DNA from: Candidatus Sulfotelmatobacter sp.
GTDB lineage: Bacteria > Acidobacteriota > Terriglobia > Terriglobales > Acidobacteriaceae
NCBI GenBank assembly: GCA_030041215.1
Contig: JASHOH010000087.1
Coordinates: 1 to 51,167 of the forward strand
DNA length: 51,167 nucleotides
Direction of reading: 5' to 3'
Below, piece by piece: positions 44,849-51,167 of the stretch. Made by a program: the position numbers and the translations under genes. Position 1 is the stretch's first letter, and every line of letters begins with the position of its first letter. The notes under the pieces were generated by a model. The model had not been told where the DNA came from. It worked only from the letters and a program-made list of their open reading frames with translations, and did not search any database.

Positions 44849-44916
44849 CTATTACAAAACGGCCGGGCTGACACGGTTCAGCCGACAAGAGATCAATAAA
44901 AACTAAGGAGATCATC

Positions 44917-45195
44917 ATGTCAGTCCAGAAAAAGTCATTAATCAGCGCGCGTTCCGCTGCCAAGAAGGCTCTAGTCGCTACCTCGGAAAACAAGTCGCTC
45001 TCGCCGCGTAAGATTGCTACCCCGAATCTTCCCGCGCATCTGCATCGGACCGCGAACCAGCCACTGCTTAAGAACCAGCCACTGCTTAAGAACCAGCCGC
45101 TGCTTAAGAACCAGCCGCTGCTCAAGAACCAGCCGCTGCTCAAGAACCAGCCGCTGCTCAAGAACCAGCCGCTGCTCAAGAACAGAGCCATATAA
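44917..45195 (+). CDS. Basic peptide with seven NQPLLK repeats; candidate exported or processed precursor
   Basis: A 92-residue protein. Residues 1-46 form a basic, Ser/Ala/Lys-rich leader (KKSLISARSAAKKALVATSE, then PRKIATPNLPAHLHRTA); residues 47-88 are seven exact hexapeptides NQPLLK; the end is NRAI. There are no Cys and no ordinary signal peptide. AAGGAG lies six bases before the ATG, a sigma-54 promoter is upstream and an intrinsic terminator follows within 26 bases, so it is a real, separately transcribed gene. The repeat DNA is exact at 18 bases apart from silent changes. It converges on the PqqD/M50/HlyD gene, and I infer that those proteins process or export it. I do not recognise a known family. 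Confidence 0.8.
   Translation: MSVQKKSLISARSAAKKALVATSENKSLSPRKIATPNLPAHLHRTANQPLLKNQPLLKNQPLLKNQPLLKNQPLLKNQPLLKNQPLLKNRAI
45055..45180 (+). repeat. Seven tandem 18-bp units encoding NQPLLK
   Basis: Units start at 45055, 45073, 45091, 45109, 45127, 45145 and 45163. Units 1-2 read AACCAGCCACTGCTTAAG, unit 3 has CCG for CCA, and units 4-7 also have CTC for CTT. All changes are silent. The gradient indicates that the array grew from one end by duplication while the peptide sequence was held constant. Confidence 0.97.
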
Positions 45196-45220
45196 GACGT
45201 ACGCTAAAGACATGTCAGAG

Positions 45221-45250
45221 AAGGGGCTACCGCTGGCGGTGGCCCCTTTT
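45221..45250 (+). terminator. Intrinsic terminator of the repeat-peptide gene
   Basis: GGGGCTACCG pairs with CGGTGGCCCC (one G-U pair) around a CTGG loop, preceded by AA and followed by TTTT. It lies 26 bases after the stop codon. Because the M50 gene ends at 45348 on the other strand, this hairpin marks the end of the peptide transcript. Confidence 0.85.
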
Positions 45251-45347
45251 CCGCTTGAGGCGAAACGCCCTGCGCGAGCTGACAGAACCGCGCGGTTCCA
45301 AAAGCCGCGCATGCGGCTGCCCTGTAGTTCAGCTTAGTGCTGCGTCG

Positions 45348-47492
45348 TTACCAGAGCTTTCGCCAGACGAAATCTCTTATACCCCGCCAGGCGAACCCGG
45401 CAAGGCTCTGGCGCCGGACAAAGATTTTCGCGCTGCCTGTCATTCCATCCCTTAGTCGCCCTTCCCCGTTGACCACGGGGACCCGGACGATGTAGTAACG
45501 GGATCCTTTGATGCCCTTATAGGCCTCGGGCGGAATCAGTCCCTTTTCGAGATCAGAAGACGAAGTCGCGAGGAAAGCAACCTCTCCGAATGTCGAAGCG
45601 CTGAGGCCGTCAGGTCGCAGGGCAGCTGCGGTCCCAACACGAATTTTGGCCATATCCGGCTCGGGAACATAAATGAGCGCCTGCAGGATCGAAAGGTCAG
45701 CGATTTCTAGCACCTCGGTTCCGGGGAGCAGATATGACCCGAGCAAATCATGTACGCGCGGGGTAACGACTATGCCTGTGATGGGGCTTGTTACTGTCAA
45801 GTGTGCAAGCTTCCCCTGTACTGCGTGGTCCACCTCGGATAGTTCCCGGCGCCGGTGCTCTGCCGTTGCGTAGTCGGCATAACGCAGCTGTGCGCGTATA
45901 GCATGTGCCCCTGCAGTTTTCAGATCAGCGGCGATCCCTGCCGCCTCGGACTCGAGATCGACATTGCGCAGCCGCAGCAGCGGCATACCGGCGGAAACCG
46001 TTTGACCCTCATCGGCGTAGGTTTCCGCCAGCGTGCCAGGTACCCCGACCCGTACGGCTGCTCGCCTCGCGGGCTCCAGGAAGAACCGTCCTTCGACTGT
46101 TTCGCGCCACACTGGAGCGAATAATATGACCAAACCAGCGACTGTCAGAGCCAAATAGCGAGCCGGTGTGAGCCACGCTTTCACAAAATCCCGCTTGTCC
46201 AGGTAAAAGAGCTTCATAAATTTCCAGCATGCCAAAATACGCGACTTGAAAACGAGCAGCGCCAATACCGTCGCCGGAACGAATGCCCACTGCGCGCTAT
46301 AACGATGGAAGATGTTGTAGACGAAAGTAACGACAAAAAAAAGAAGCCCGTAACTGTAAACCCCAGAGGCAACAGTATACGGAACATAAAGTAGCCGTCT
46401 TCGCCATGCCACATACGGAACCTCCACTGGCAGGCGAAAGACGTTTCTTTTTATCCAGTTCATTACATAGCCGGTGGAGTTCTCTTTGAGTTCCGAAATG
46501 TCCAGCATTTCTGTGAAAATGTAGTAGCCATCAAGTTTGATCAGGGGGTTGAGGTTGATTACCACTGGAAGAATCCCCGAGGCCAGCATTACCATGTAAG
46601 CGGCCCTGTGAACGCCGCTGCTGCTAGCTGTCCCCCACCACAGAAAGCTCGCTATCGAGTAAATGATTAGACTGGACCATACTCCTGCCGCGGCCGTAGC
46701 AATTCGCTGCCATTTGCGGCCATAAACCCAGGCCTCGCTGGTTTCGCAGTAGAAAGCCGGAGATAAATAGATGAGCAGGAAGCCCATGCTGTGCGACTCA
46801 CCTCCGGTGTGTTTGCACGCTAGCCCGTGGCAAAACTCGTGTATCACCGAGATGCAGAAGATCAAGATCCAGAACCAGAGAATGTCGATTCCGCTCTTGT
46901 CTGTAAAGTTATAGAACTCCAGATTGTCGCGCCCAATTTCGCCCCATCGGCTGATCGCAACATAGGCCGCGAAGCCAAACATGCCAAGACTTACGAGAAG
47001 AAACTGATAGGTGAAAATGAACGGAAACTCATCGTGAATCCAGGTCAGAGCCTTGTCCGGATCCCACGCAGGAAACGCAATCTCGGCCAGATTGTTGGAT
47101 TTTTTTTGGGCCTGCGCACGATGCTTCGCCGCTTGTTCCTCGCGAAGCCGGGCGCTTTTCTCCAGCGGGGTCCAAAACCAGAATGAAGCCTCAGCGTTTT
47201 GAGTCGCGAAGTCCCGCACCCAGTCGCCAGTGGCGGCAATCCCGTATTGCGCCGTGTAGAGTTCCGCGATCTCCTCATAGTCGCGCTCTCCATTGAAGAG
47301 CTGAAGGAGATTCCACAGATGAGGCGGCAGGTTGTAATACTCATGTGCTTCCGGTACAAGCACGCGCACTATCGGCACGCCTTCCATGACATGCTCGCGG
47401 GCAACCAACCGCGGGTCCATCTCTAACGGGCGCTTCTTCCGCTGTTCCGGAATCTCCGGCAGGGCGACGTTCAGGGCTTCGACAATATTCAT
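45348..47492 (-). CDS. PqqD-like / M50 site-2 protease / HlyD fusion membrane protein
   Basis: A 714-residue protein. Residues about 25-105 resemble a PqqD-type peptide-binding domain (VPEAHEYYNLPPHLWNLLQL, then DYEEIAELYTAQYG). The membrane part (about 155-460) is an M50 site-2-type metalloprotease, with the zinc motif HEFCH at 218-222 and the LDG motif at 320-322 (NPLIKLDGYY). The C-terminal part (about 470-700) is a barrel-sandwich/HlyD-like module (VGVPGTLAETYADEGQTVSA). The organisation recalls putative peptide zinc metalloproteases such as YydH, which act on a co-encoded peptide. It is the last gene of a three-gene operon and converges on the NQPLLK peptide gene, so that peptide is the best candidate substrate. 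Confidence 0.88.
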   Translation of the reverse strand: MNIVEALNVALPEIPEQRKKRPLEMDPRLVAREHVMEGVPIVRVLVPEAHEYYNLPPHLWNLLQLFNGERDYEEIAELYTAQYGIAATGDWVRDFATQNAEASFWFWTPLEKSARLREEQAAKHRAQAQKKSNNLAEIAFPAWDPDKALTWIHDEFPFIFTYQFLLVSLGMFGFAAYVAISRWGEIGRDNLEFYNFTDKSGIDILWFWILIFCISVIHEFCHGLACKHTGGESHSMGFLLIYLSPAFYCETSEAWVYGRKWQRIATAAAGVWSSLIIYSIASFLWWGTASSSGVHRAAYMVMLASGILPVVINLNPLIKLDGYYIFTEMLDISELKENSTGYVMNWIKRNVFRLPVEVPYVAWRRRLLYVPYTVASGVYSYGLLFFVVTFVYNIFHRYSAQWAFVPATVLALLVFKSRILACWKFMKLFYLDKRDFVKAWLTPARYLALTVAGLVILFAPVWRETVEGRFFLEPARRAAVRVGVPGTLAETYADEGQTVSAGMPLLRLRNVDLESEAAGIAADLKTAGAHAIRAQLRYADYATAEHRRRELSEVDHAVQGKLAHLTVTSPITGIVVTPRVHDLLGSYLLPGTEVLEIADLSILQALIYVPEPDMAKIRVGTAAALRPDGLSASTFGEVAFLATSSSDLEKGLIPPEAYKGIKGSRYYIVRVPVVNGEGRLRDGMTGSAKIFVRRQSLAGFAWRGIRDFVWRKLW

Positions 47493-47513
47493 AGCGAAAC
47501 TGCTCAGGGAGGG

Positions 47514-48407
47514 CTAGCGCGCGTTATCGATCCGAATCGTTACCATCATGCCTGGCTTGAGTTGAGGCGCCGACCCCACCACTTGCCCCAGCACTTCGAT
47601 AGTCCCGCTGGAGGGATCAATAACCGGGCTGACCTGGGTGATCTTGGCCATATATTGCACTTGCGACGGAATGTCGGCGGACGTTACCGCGACCTGTTCG
47701 CCCTCATGCACCTTGGTCAGGAACTGCTCGGGCAGCGTGAACCTCACTTCCAGAGGGCCCATGGCGGTGACCCAAAGAAGTCGATCACCGATGGAAACTT
47801 TTTGCCCGACGCGCACATAGCGGCGCGCGATCAGGCCATCAAACGGAGCCGTGATCCGGGTCTTTTCCTTCTCCAGCTCGAGCGACTTGAGTACATCGCG
47901 GGCATTGTTCAAGCTCTCCGATTCGCGCTGCACCTCGTACTCATCTGCCTCTTCTTTATATTTCGCGTGCTCCAGTTCTTCTTTTGGAATCACGTTGGCT
48001 TCCCAAAGTTTTTGCGCGCGCTCCAAATCAACTTGTAAAACCTTGGTCTCTGCCTTCCAGTTTTCCAGGTTGGCTTCGATCGAACGAACTTTCGCTGCGG
48101 CCGCTTCCACATCGGCAGAAATCTGGCGGTCGTCCAGCTTGGCCAGCAACTGTCCGGCACGAACTCTCTCGCCCGGCTGGACAAGAATCTCGACGATCAC
48201 ACCTTCGCGCAGCGCCGCCACATCGAGTTGGTTTTCCACGACGATGGGACCGGAAGCGGTGAAAACATTCTCATTCGGCTTATCGGAGGCAGGCGCGGGA
48301 ACTTCGGTGCGTGGCGCAGCCGCCGCAACCACCGGCTGCGGCTGCGAACTGCATCCGCTGCAGGCCAGTACCAGTGCAAACAATCCGAGCTGTACTTCCT
48401 TTTTCAT
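47514..48407 (-). CDS. HlyD-family periplasmic adaptor lipoprotein
   Basis: A 297-residue adaptor with a lipoprotein signal (LGLFALVLACSGCSSQ). Barrel-sandwich halves (VIVEILVQPGERVRAGQLLA and ITAPFDGLIARRYVRVGQKV) flank a coiled-coil hairpin (about 105-175), followed by a beta-barrel (LEVRFTLPEQFL) and a short end. I choose the ATG at 48407, since GGAG lies six bases upstream of it and forms part of a longer TTG-started frame. It sits between the GAF-HlyD and M50 genes, 21 and 24 bases away, so all three form one operon. No RND or ABC transporter is encoded with them. Confidence 0.9.
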   Translation of the reverse strand: MKKEVQLGLFALVLACSGCSSQPQPVVAAAAPRTEVPAPASDKPNENVFTASGPIVVENQLDVAALREGVIVEILVQPGERVRAGQLLAKLDDRQISADVEAAAAKVRSIEANLENWKAETKVLQVDLERAQKLWEANVIPKEELEHAKYKEEADEYEVQRESESLNNARDVLKSLELEKEKTRITAPFDGLIARRYVRVGQKVSIGDRLLWVTAMGPLEVRFTLPEQFLTKVHEGEQVAVTSADIPSQVQYMAKITQVSPVIDPSSGTIEVLGQVVGSAPQLKPGMMVTIRIDNAR

Positions 48408-48431
48408 TCTCAACTCCAATTACTGCAAAGT

Positions 48432-50834
48432 TCACCAACCAAACCATGACCACAACTTGCCCCATAACCACATTCCAAGATGCCGGAACATCACCCGTCC
48501 CGCGGGACTCCATCCCGTCGAAATCTTGCTCTGCCCCTGCATCCCCGCACGAATCATGCCCTCCGTGTTCGGCACGCTGACGCGTGCATAGAAAAGTCTC
48601 TGTTCGCCTTCCAACTGACTCTTCGGACTGACAATCTCGACCTTTCCCTGAAACGTCTGCGCCGGGTAACCCTCGAGCTTTACGGAAGCCTCCTGGCCCG
48701 GATTAAGCAGAGCAACATCATATTGATCGATAGCCACGTCAATGCTCGCTCTTGAGGTATCGACCACCTCTGCAAAAGTATCCCCTGGATTCAAACTGCG
48801 CCCGACCGTATCTTCTATATGCGGCGTGGCCACCACTCCGTCAATCGGCGATCGCACCACGGTCAGATCAAGACGCTCCTTGGCGCGGGTAACCTCCGAC
48901 GCCCAATAGTCGGCCTGCACCCGCTCGATTCCAGCTTCAGCGCCATCGTTCGACGCCAGCGCGCGATTCATCTGGGAAACAGCGGTCTCATATTTCGCCT
49001 GCGCAGCCGCCAGTTCTGCCCGGTACTGCCAGTCAGCCAGAGTGCCAAGGACGACCCCACGCTTCACCGCTTGTCCTTCTCGCACATTCACCTGCTGGAT
49101 CACGCCCCCGACCGACGGTTGCACTCGAGCGCTGTGCGATGGAGCAACTAACGCCCTGCCATCCACCCGCAGCGGCAAGGGAAAAGCTCCCAGAAAAATC
49201 AGCCCGAGCGCTACTGCCACAATCACCGCCATGCGCCGCCGCTTTTCGAGCGCCATAAACTTGCGCTTTTTTTGCAGGATGGGCTCGAGCACATCAATGA
49301 ACGGCACTTCGCGGTACATCGACGCGTTGCGCAGAGCAACCGTCGCTTGACCAGCCAGCACCTTGATCATTTCCAGATGGGCGGTATCCAAGAAGTCAGG
49401 ATCGCTGCTTTCGAGCGAGAATACGCCGACGCGGCCGTCGTCATCGGTCAGGGGCAGAGCGTGGAACGCGCGCATGCCAGTTTGAGCGAAATAGGTGGCA
49501 AATTTCGCCCGCGTTTCTTCGCGCTCATCTTCTACCGTATCTCCGTGCTGGGCCACAAAAATCGGCTCGCTGGATAAAGACGTCCACTCTAGCAGTTCCC
49601 GCAAACGTTCAACGTCGGGATCTTTGGGATTGATCTTCGGTATCCCCGAAATCGCCCTCACCACCATGCGACCGCGCTGGTCCAGTGCAATCGCCGCCCG
49701 CTCATAGGGAATCACGCTCGCCGGTCCGTTGACGATCGCATCCAGCACACGGTCGAGATCAAGCGTCGAGGTGATCTCCCCGCTTACCTTCACCAGCGCC
49801 TCCAGAATTTCTACTTTGCGCTCGGCCTGCAGCAGGCTGGCGTTGTGCAGGGCATTGCTGGCAGTTTCACAAATGTTAGTTAGAAGAAATTGATCATCTT
49901 CATCGAAGGGCAGCCCATCCAGGCGATTAACCGCCTCTACCACCCCGACCAGATTCTCATGCTCCATCAGCGGCGCGGCCAGCAGCGAGAAGACTGCCCC
50001 ATCTTCATGTCCGGCATTCCGCTTCCGCAACTGTTCATCTTCTGGGTCATTGATCAGCACCGATTCCCCGTTGTCCGAGATGTCGCCGGCCACTCCTTCT
50101 CCCGGCTTCTGCCATATGCCTTGTTGCACGGTTGCATCCGACCCCGCGCGGCTGATCAACTGCAGGGCGTCCCCGTTCACCATCCACAGATTGACGCCTT
50201 GCACGCTCATCACCTCCTGAAACTTTTTGGCGATGATCTCGAGCAGTTCATCCATCTCGAGCGTCGAGTTAAAGACTTTCTCCAGGTCATACATCTGCGT
50301 CACACGGCTGATCGAATGCAGGCTGACATTGCGCTCGCTCTCGTACGACAAGGCGGAAGCAATGGCCGGAGAAGCCAGCTCCGCAATTTCTTGTAAGGCC
50401 TCGATCACAGTTTGCGGAAACGCCTGCTCATAGCTGATCACCTCGATGGTGCCAACCAGGGTTTCAGCCGTTACGAGTGGCACGTAAACCAGCGCATGCA
50501 CCGTGCGGCGGATATCAAGATGGGAATAGTGCTCGCGTTGCAGTTCGGCACTCTCAAATAACACCGGAGATTTACTTTCTGCGACCGTGGCCAGGGTTCC
50601 TGTGTGGAACTCGATGACTTCGCTCACGGCAACGTCACCGGCAGTCGCTTTCGGAATCCAAGCGGGATTTTCCTGATCCTCGATTACATAGACGACAACG
50701 GCCGTGTCTTCAGGCAGGAGTGGCGCGACGTGGTCCGCAATAACCCGCGCCCGCGGCCCTGTTTCTTGCTGGGCCAGCAGGGTAGCCGCAAATTCGGCCA
50801 GTGGAGCCGCAATCGCTGGTCTTCGGGTCGCCAT
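48432..50834 (-). CDS. Triple-GAF sensor fused to an HlyD-type adaptor
   Basis: An 800-residue protein. Residues about 10-170, 185-340 and 350-510 are GAF-like sensor domains (for example GVNLWMVNGDALQLISRAGS and AAPLMEHENLVGVVEAVNRL). One membrane helix follows (about 527-550, AVIVAVALGLIFLGAFPLPL), then a periplasmic HlyD-like barrel-sandwich and barrel (GGVIQQVNVREGQAVKRGVV, later VVRSPIDGVVATPHIEDTVG). The C-terminus (GMQGQSKISTG, then aromatic-rich FRHLGMWLWGKLWSWFGW) resembles the end of the M50 fusion protein. GGGGAA precedes the ATG. It is the first gene of the exporter operon; a cytoplasmic ligand or signal could control export or assembly. Confidence 0.9.
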   Translation of the reverse strand: MATRRPAIAAPLAEFAATLLAQQETGPRARVIADHVAPLLPEDTAVVVYVIEDQENPAWIPKATAGDVAVSEVIEFHTGTLATVAESKSPVLFESAELQREHYSHLDIRRTVHALVYVPLVTAETLVGTIEVISYEQAFPQTVIEALQEIAELASPAIASALSYESERNVSLHSISRVTQMYDLEKVFNSTLEMDELLEIIAKKFQEVMSVQGVNLWMVNGDALQLISRAGSDATVQQGIWQKPGEGVAGDISDNGESVLINDPEDEQLRKRNAGHEDGAVFSLLAAPLMEHENLVGVVEAVNRLDGLPFDEDDQFLLTNICETASNALHNASLLQAERKVEILEALVKVSGEITSTLDLDRVLDAIVNGPASVIPYERAAIALDQRGRMVVRAISGIPKINPKDPDVERLRELLEWTSLSSEPIFVAQHGDTVEDEREETRAKFATYFAQTGMRAFHALPLTDDDGRVGVFSLESSDPDFLDTAHLEMIKVLAGQATVALRNASMYREVPFIDVLEPILQKKRKFMALEKRRRMAVIVAVALGLIFLGAFPLPLRVDGRALVAPSHSARVQPSVGGVIQQVNVREGQAVKRGVVLGTLADWQYRAELAAAQAKYETAVSQMNRALASNDGAEAGIERVQADYWASEVTRAKERLDLTVVRSPIDGVVATPHIEDTVGRSLNPGDTFAEVVDTSRASIDVAIDQYDVALLNPGQEASVKLEGYPAQTFQGKVEIVSPKSQLEGEQRLFYARVSVPNTEGMIRAGMQGQSKISTGWSPAGRVMFRHLGMWLWGKLWSWFGW

Positions 50835-51049
50835 GAGCGATTTCCCCGGTTTGTAGGTTCGGCGCGGTAATTAAACTGCGCTGGGAAGCCTGTGTGTTGT
50901 GGGGAACAGGCATTTTCCCGAGTCGGCATGTTATGCCCATTTGCCAAACACGTCAACCTTTCCTGGCACTGGTGTCGTTAACACATCAAATGTCCGGTCG
51001 AATTAACAAGTGATATGTCCGCATTTGCAGGCGGTGAGAGTAGGAGAAC

Positions 51050-51167
51050 ATGTCAACCATGTTCTCTTACTCGAAGGCCGCAGTGGAGCGGGCAATGAAG
51101 GTGCAGGAAGTGATGATGCGAGCTTGGGCCAAGAAGATTACGTGGTGGCAGGCGGCGGAGATTCTAG
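51050..51167 (+). CDS. Transposase N-terminus (3' cut by window edge)
   Basis: The frame starts with MSTMFSYSKAAVERAMKVQE and continues AWAKKITWWQAAEIL to the window end. The pattern of AMKVQEV followed by KKITWWQAAEIL is typical of the N-terminal helix-turn-helix of a transposase type (ISNCY-like) frequent in Acidobacteria; the typical continuation lies outside. GGAG lies three bases before the first ATG. Upstream, the heptamer ATGTCCG occurs at 50990-50996 and 51015-51021, possibly part of the element's left end. Confidence 0.75.
   Translation, partial: MSTMFSYSKAAVERAMKVQEVMMRAWAKKITWWQAAEIL

Noticed and set aside
45055-45180. Tandem repeats as a CRISPR array
   Set aside because: The 18-base units follow each other without spacers and keep a protein frame.
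44712-45191. Minus-strand frame with a repeated LSSGWF pattern over the peptide gene
   Set aside because: It is the antisense reading of the NQPLLK repeats, has no ribosome site, and crosses the terminator-side and promoter regions of the real gene.
45014-45337. Plus-strand frame rich in Cys, Arg, Thr and Ser over the same repeats
   Set aside because: It is an alternate frame of the 18-base repeats without a ribosome site and it runs through the intrinsic terminator.
50835-51049. Sigma-54 promoter upstream of the GAF-HlyD operon
   Set aside because: I looked for GG-N10-GC on the minus strand and found only near matches with spacing of seven or nine bases.

Overview
The window looks like a chromosomal segment of an Acidobacteriota bacterium, probably class Terriglobia (inference from gene content). 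It carries a secreted VWFA-related protein of the acidobacterial type, an Oar-like TonB-dependent receptor with a carboxypeptidase-regulatory N-terminus, two TonB-like transducers, two kbl-length secreted proteins with GloVer-type and IPT/TIG repeats, large Ser/Thr kinases with TPR tails (one coupled to an ECF sigma factor), an RND tripartite pump, and at the right edge the start of a transposase of a type common in this phylum.

Layout. 1-2.4 kb: end of a cupredoxin-like protein, a PflX-type radical SAM protein, and a tonB gene divergent from a small zinc-ribbon protein, with a CRP/FNR-like palindrome between them. 2.8-6.4 kb (minus): an operon of acetyl-CoA synthetase, a lone acyl carrier protein, a glycine C-acetyltransferase (Kbl) and a small helical protein. 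6.7-8.3 kb: exported nitroreductase-like protein and a membrane protein. 8.9-15.1 kb: a winged-helix/kinase/TPR fusion and two tandemly duplicated GloVer/IPT proteins. 15.5-16.2 kb: a decayed tyrosine integrase beside tRNA-Glu(CTC). 16.6-18.1 kb: a DsbD-alpha-like and a thioredoxin-like protein. 18.2-26.0 kb (minus): TonB, VWFA-related protein, TonB receptor. 26.2-27.5 kb: Spy/CpxP-like protein, zinc-finger protein, nucleotidyltransferase remnant. 27.8-31.5 kb: kinase plus ECF sigma factor. 31.6-34.1 kb: small proteins, a broken HAF-repeat gene and a TylF-like methyltransferase. 34.5-40.5 kb: adaptor-RND-TolC operon. 40.5-42.1 kb: RraA-like remnant, a small exported protein and a 5'-truncated beta-rich repeat protein.

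The most remarkable part is 42.2-50.8 kb. A sigma-54 activator (43262-44662), flanked by an anti-sigma kinase and a STAS antagonist, sits directly upstream of a 92-residue basic peptide gene whose C-terminal half is seven perfect NQPLLK repeats. The peptide gene has a well spaced GG-N10-GC (-24/-12) sigma-54 promoter, a strong ribosome binding site and its own intrinsic terminator. Converging on it is a three-gene operon encoding a triple-GAF/HlyD sensor-adaptor, an HlyD lipoprotein and a PqqD-like/M50 protease/HlyD fusion. I infer a sigma-54-controlled system that makes, processes and exports a repeat peptide. No ABC transporter or obvious modifying enzyme is present in the window, which makes the architecture unusual. 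The link between peptide and exporter is inferred from position and regulation, not shown.
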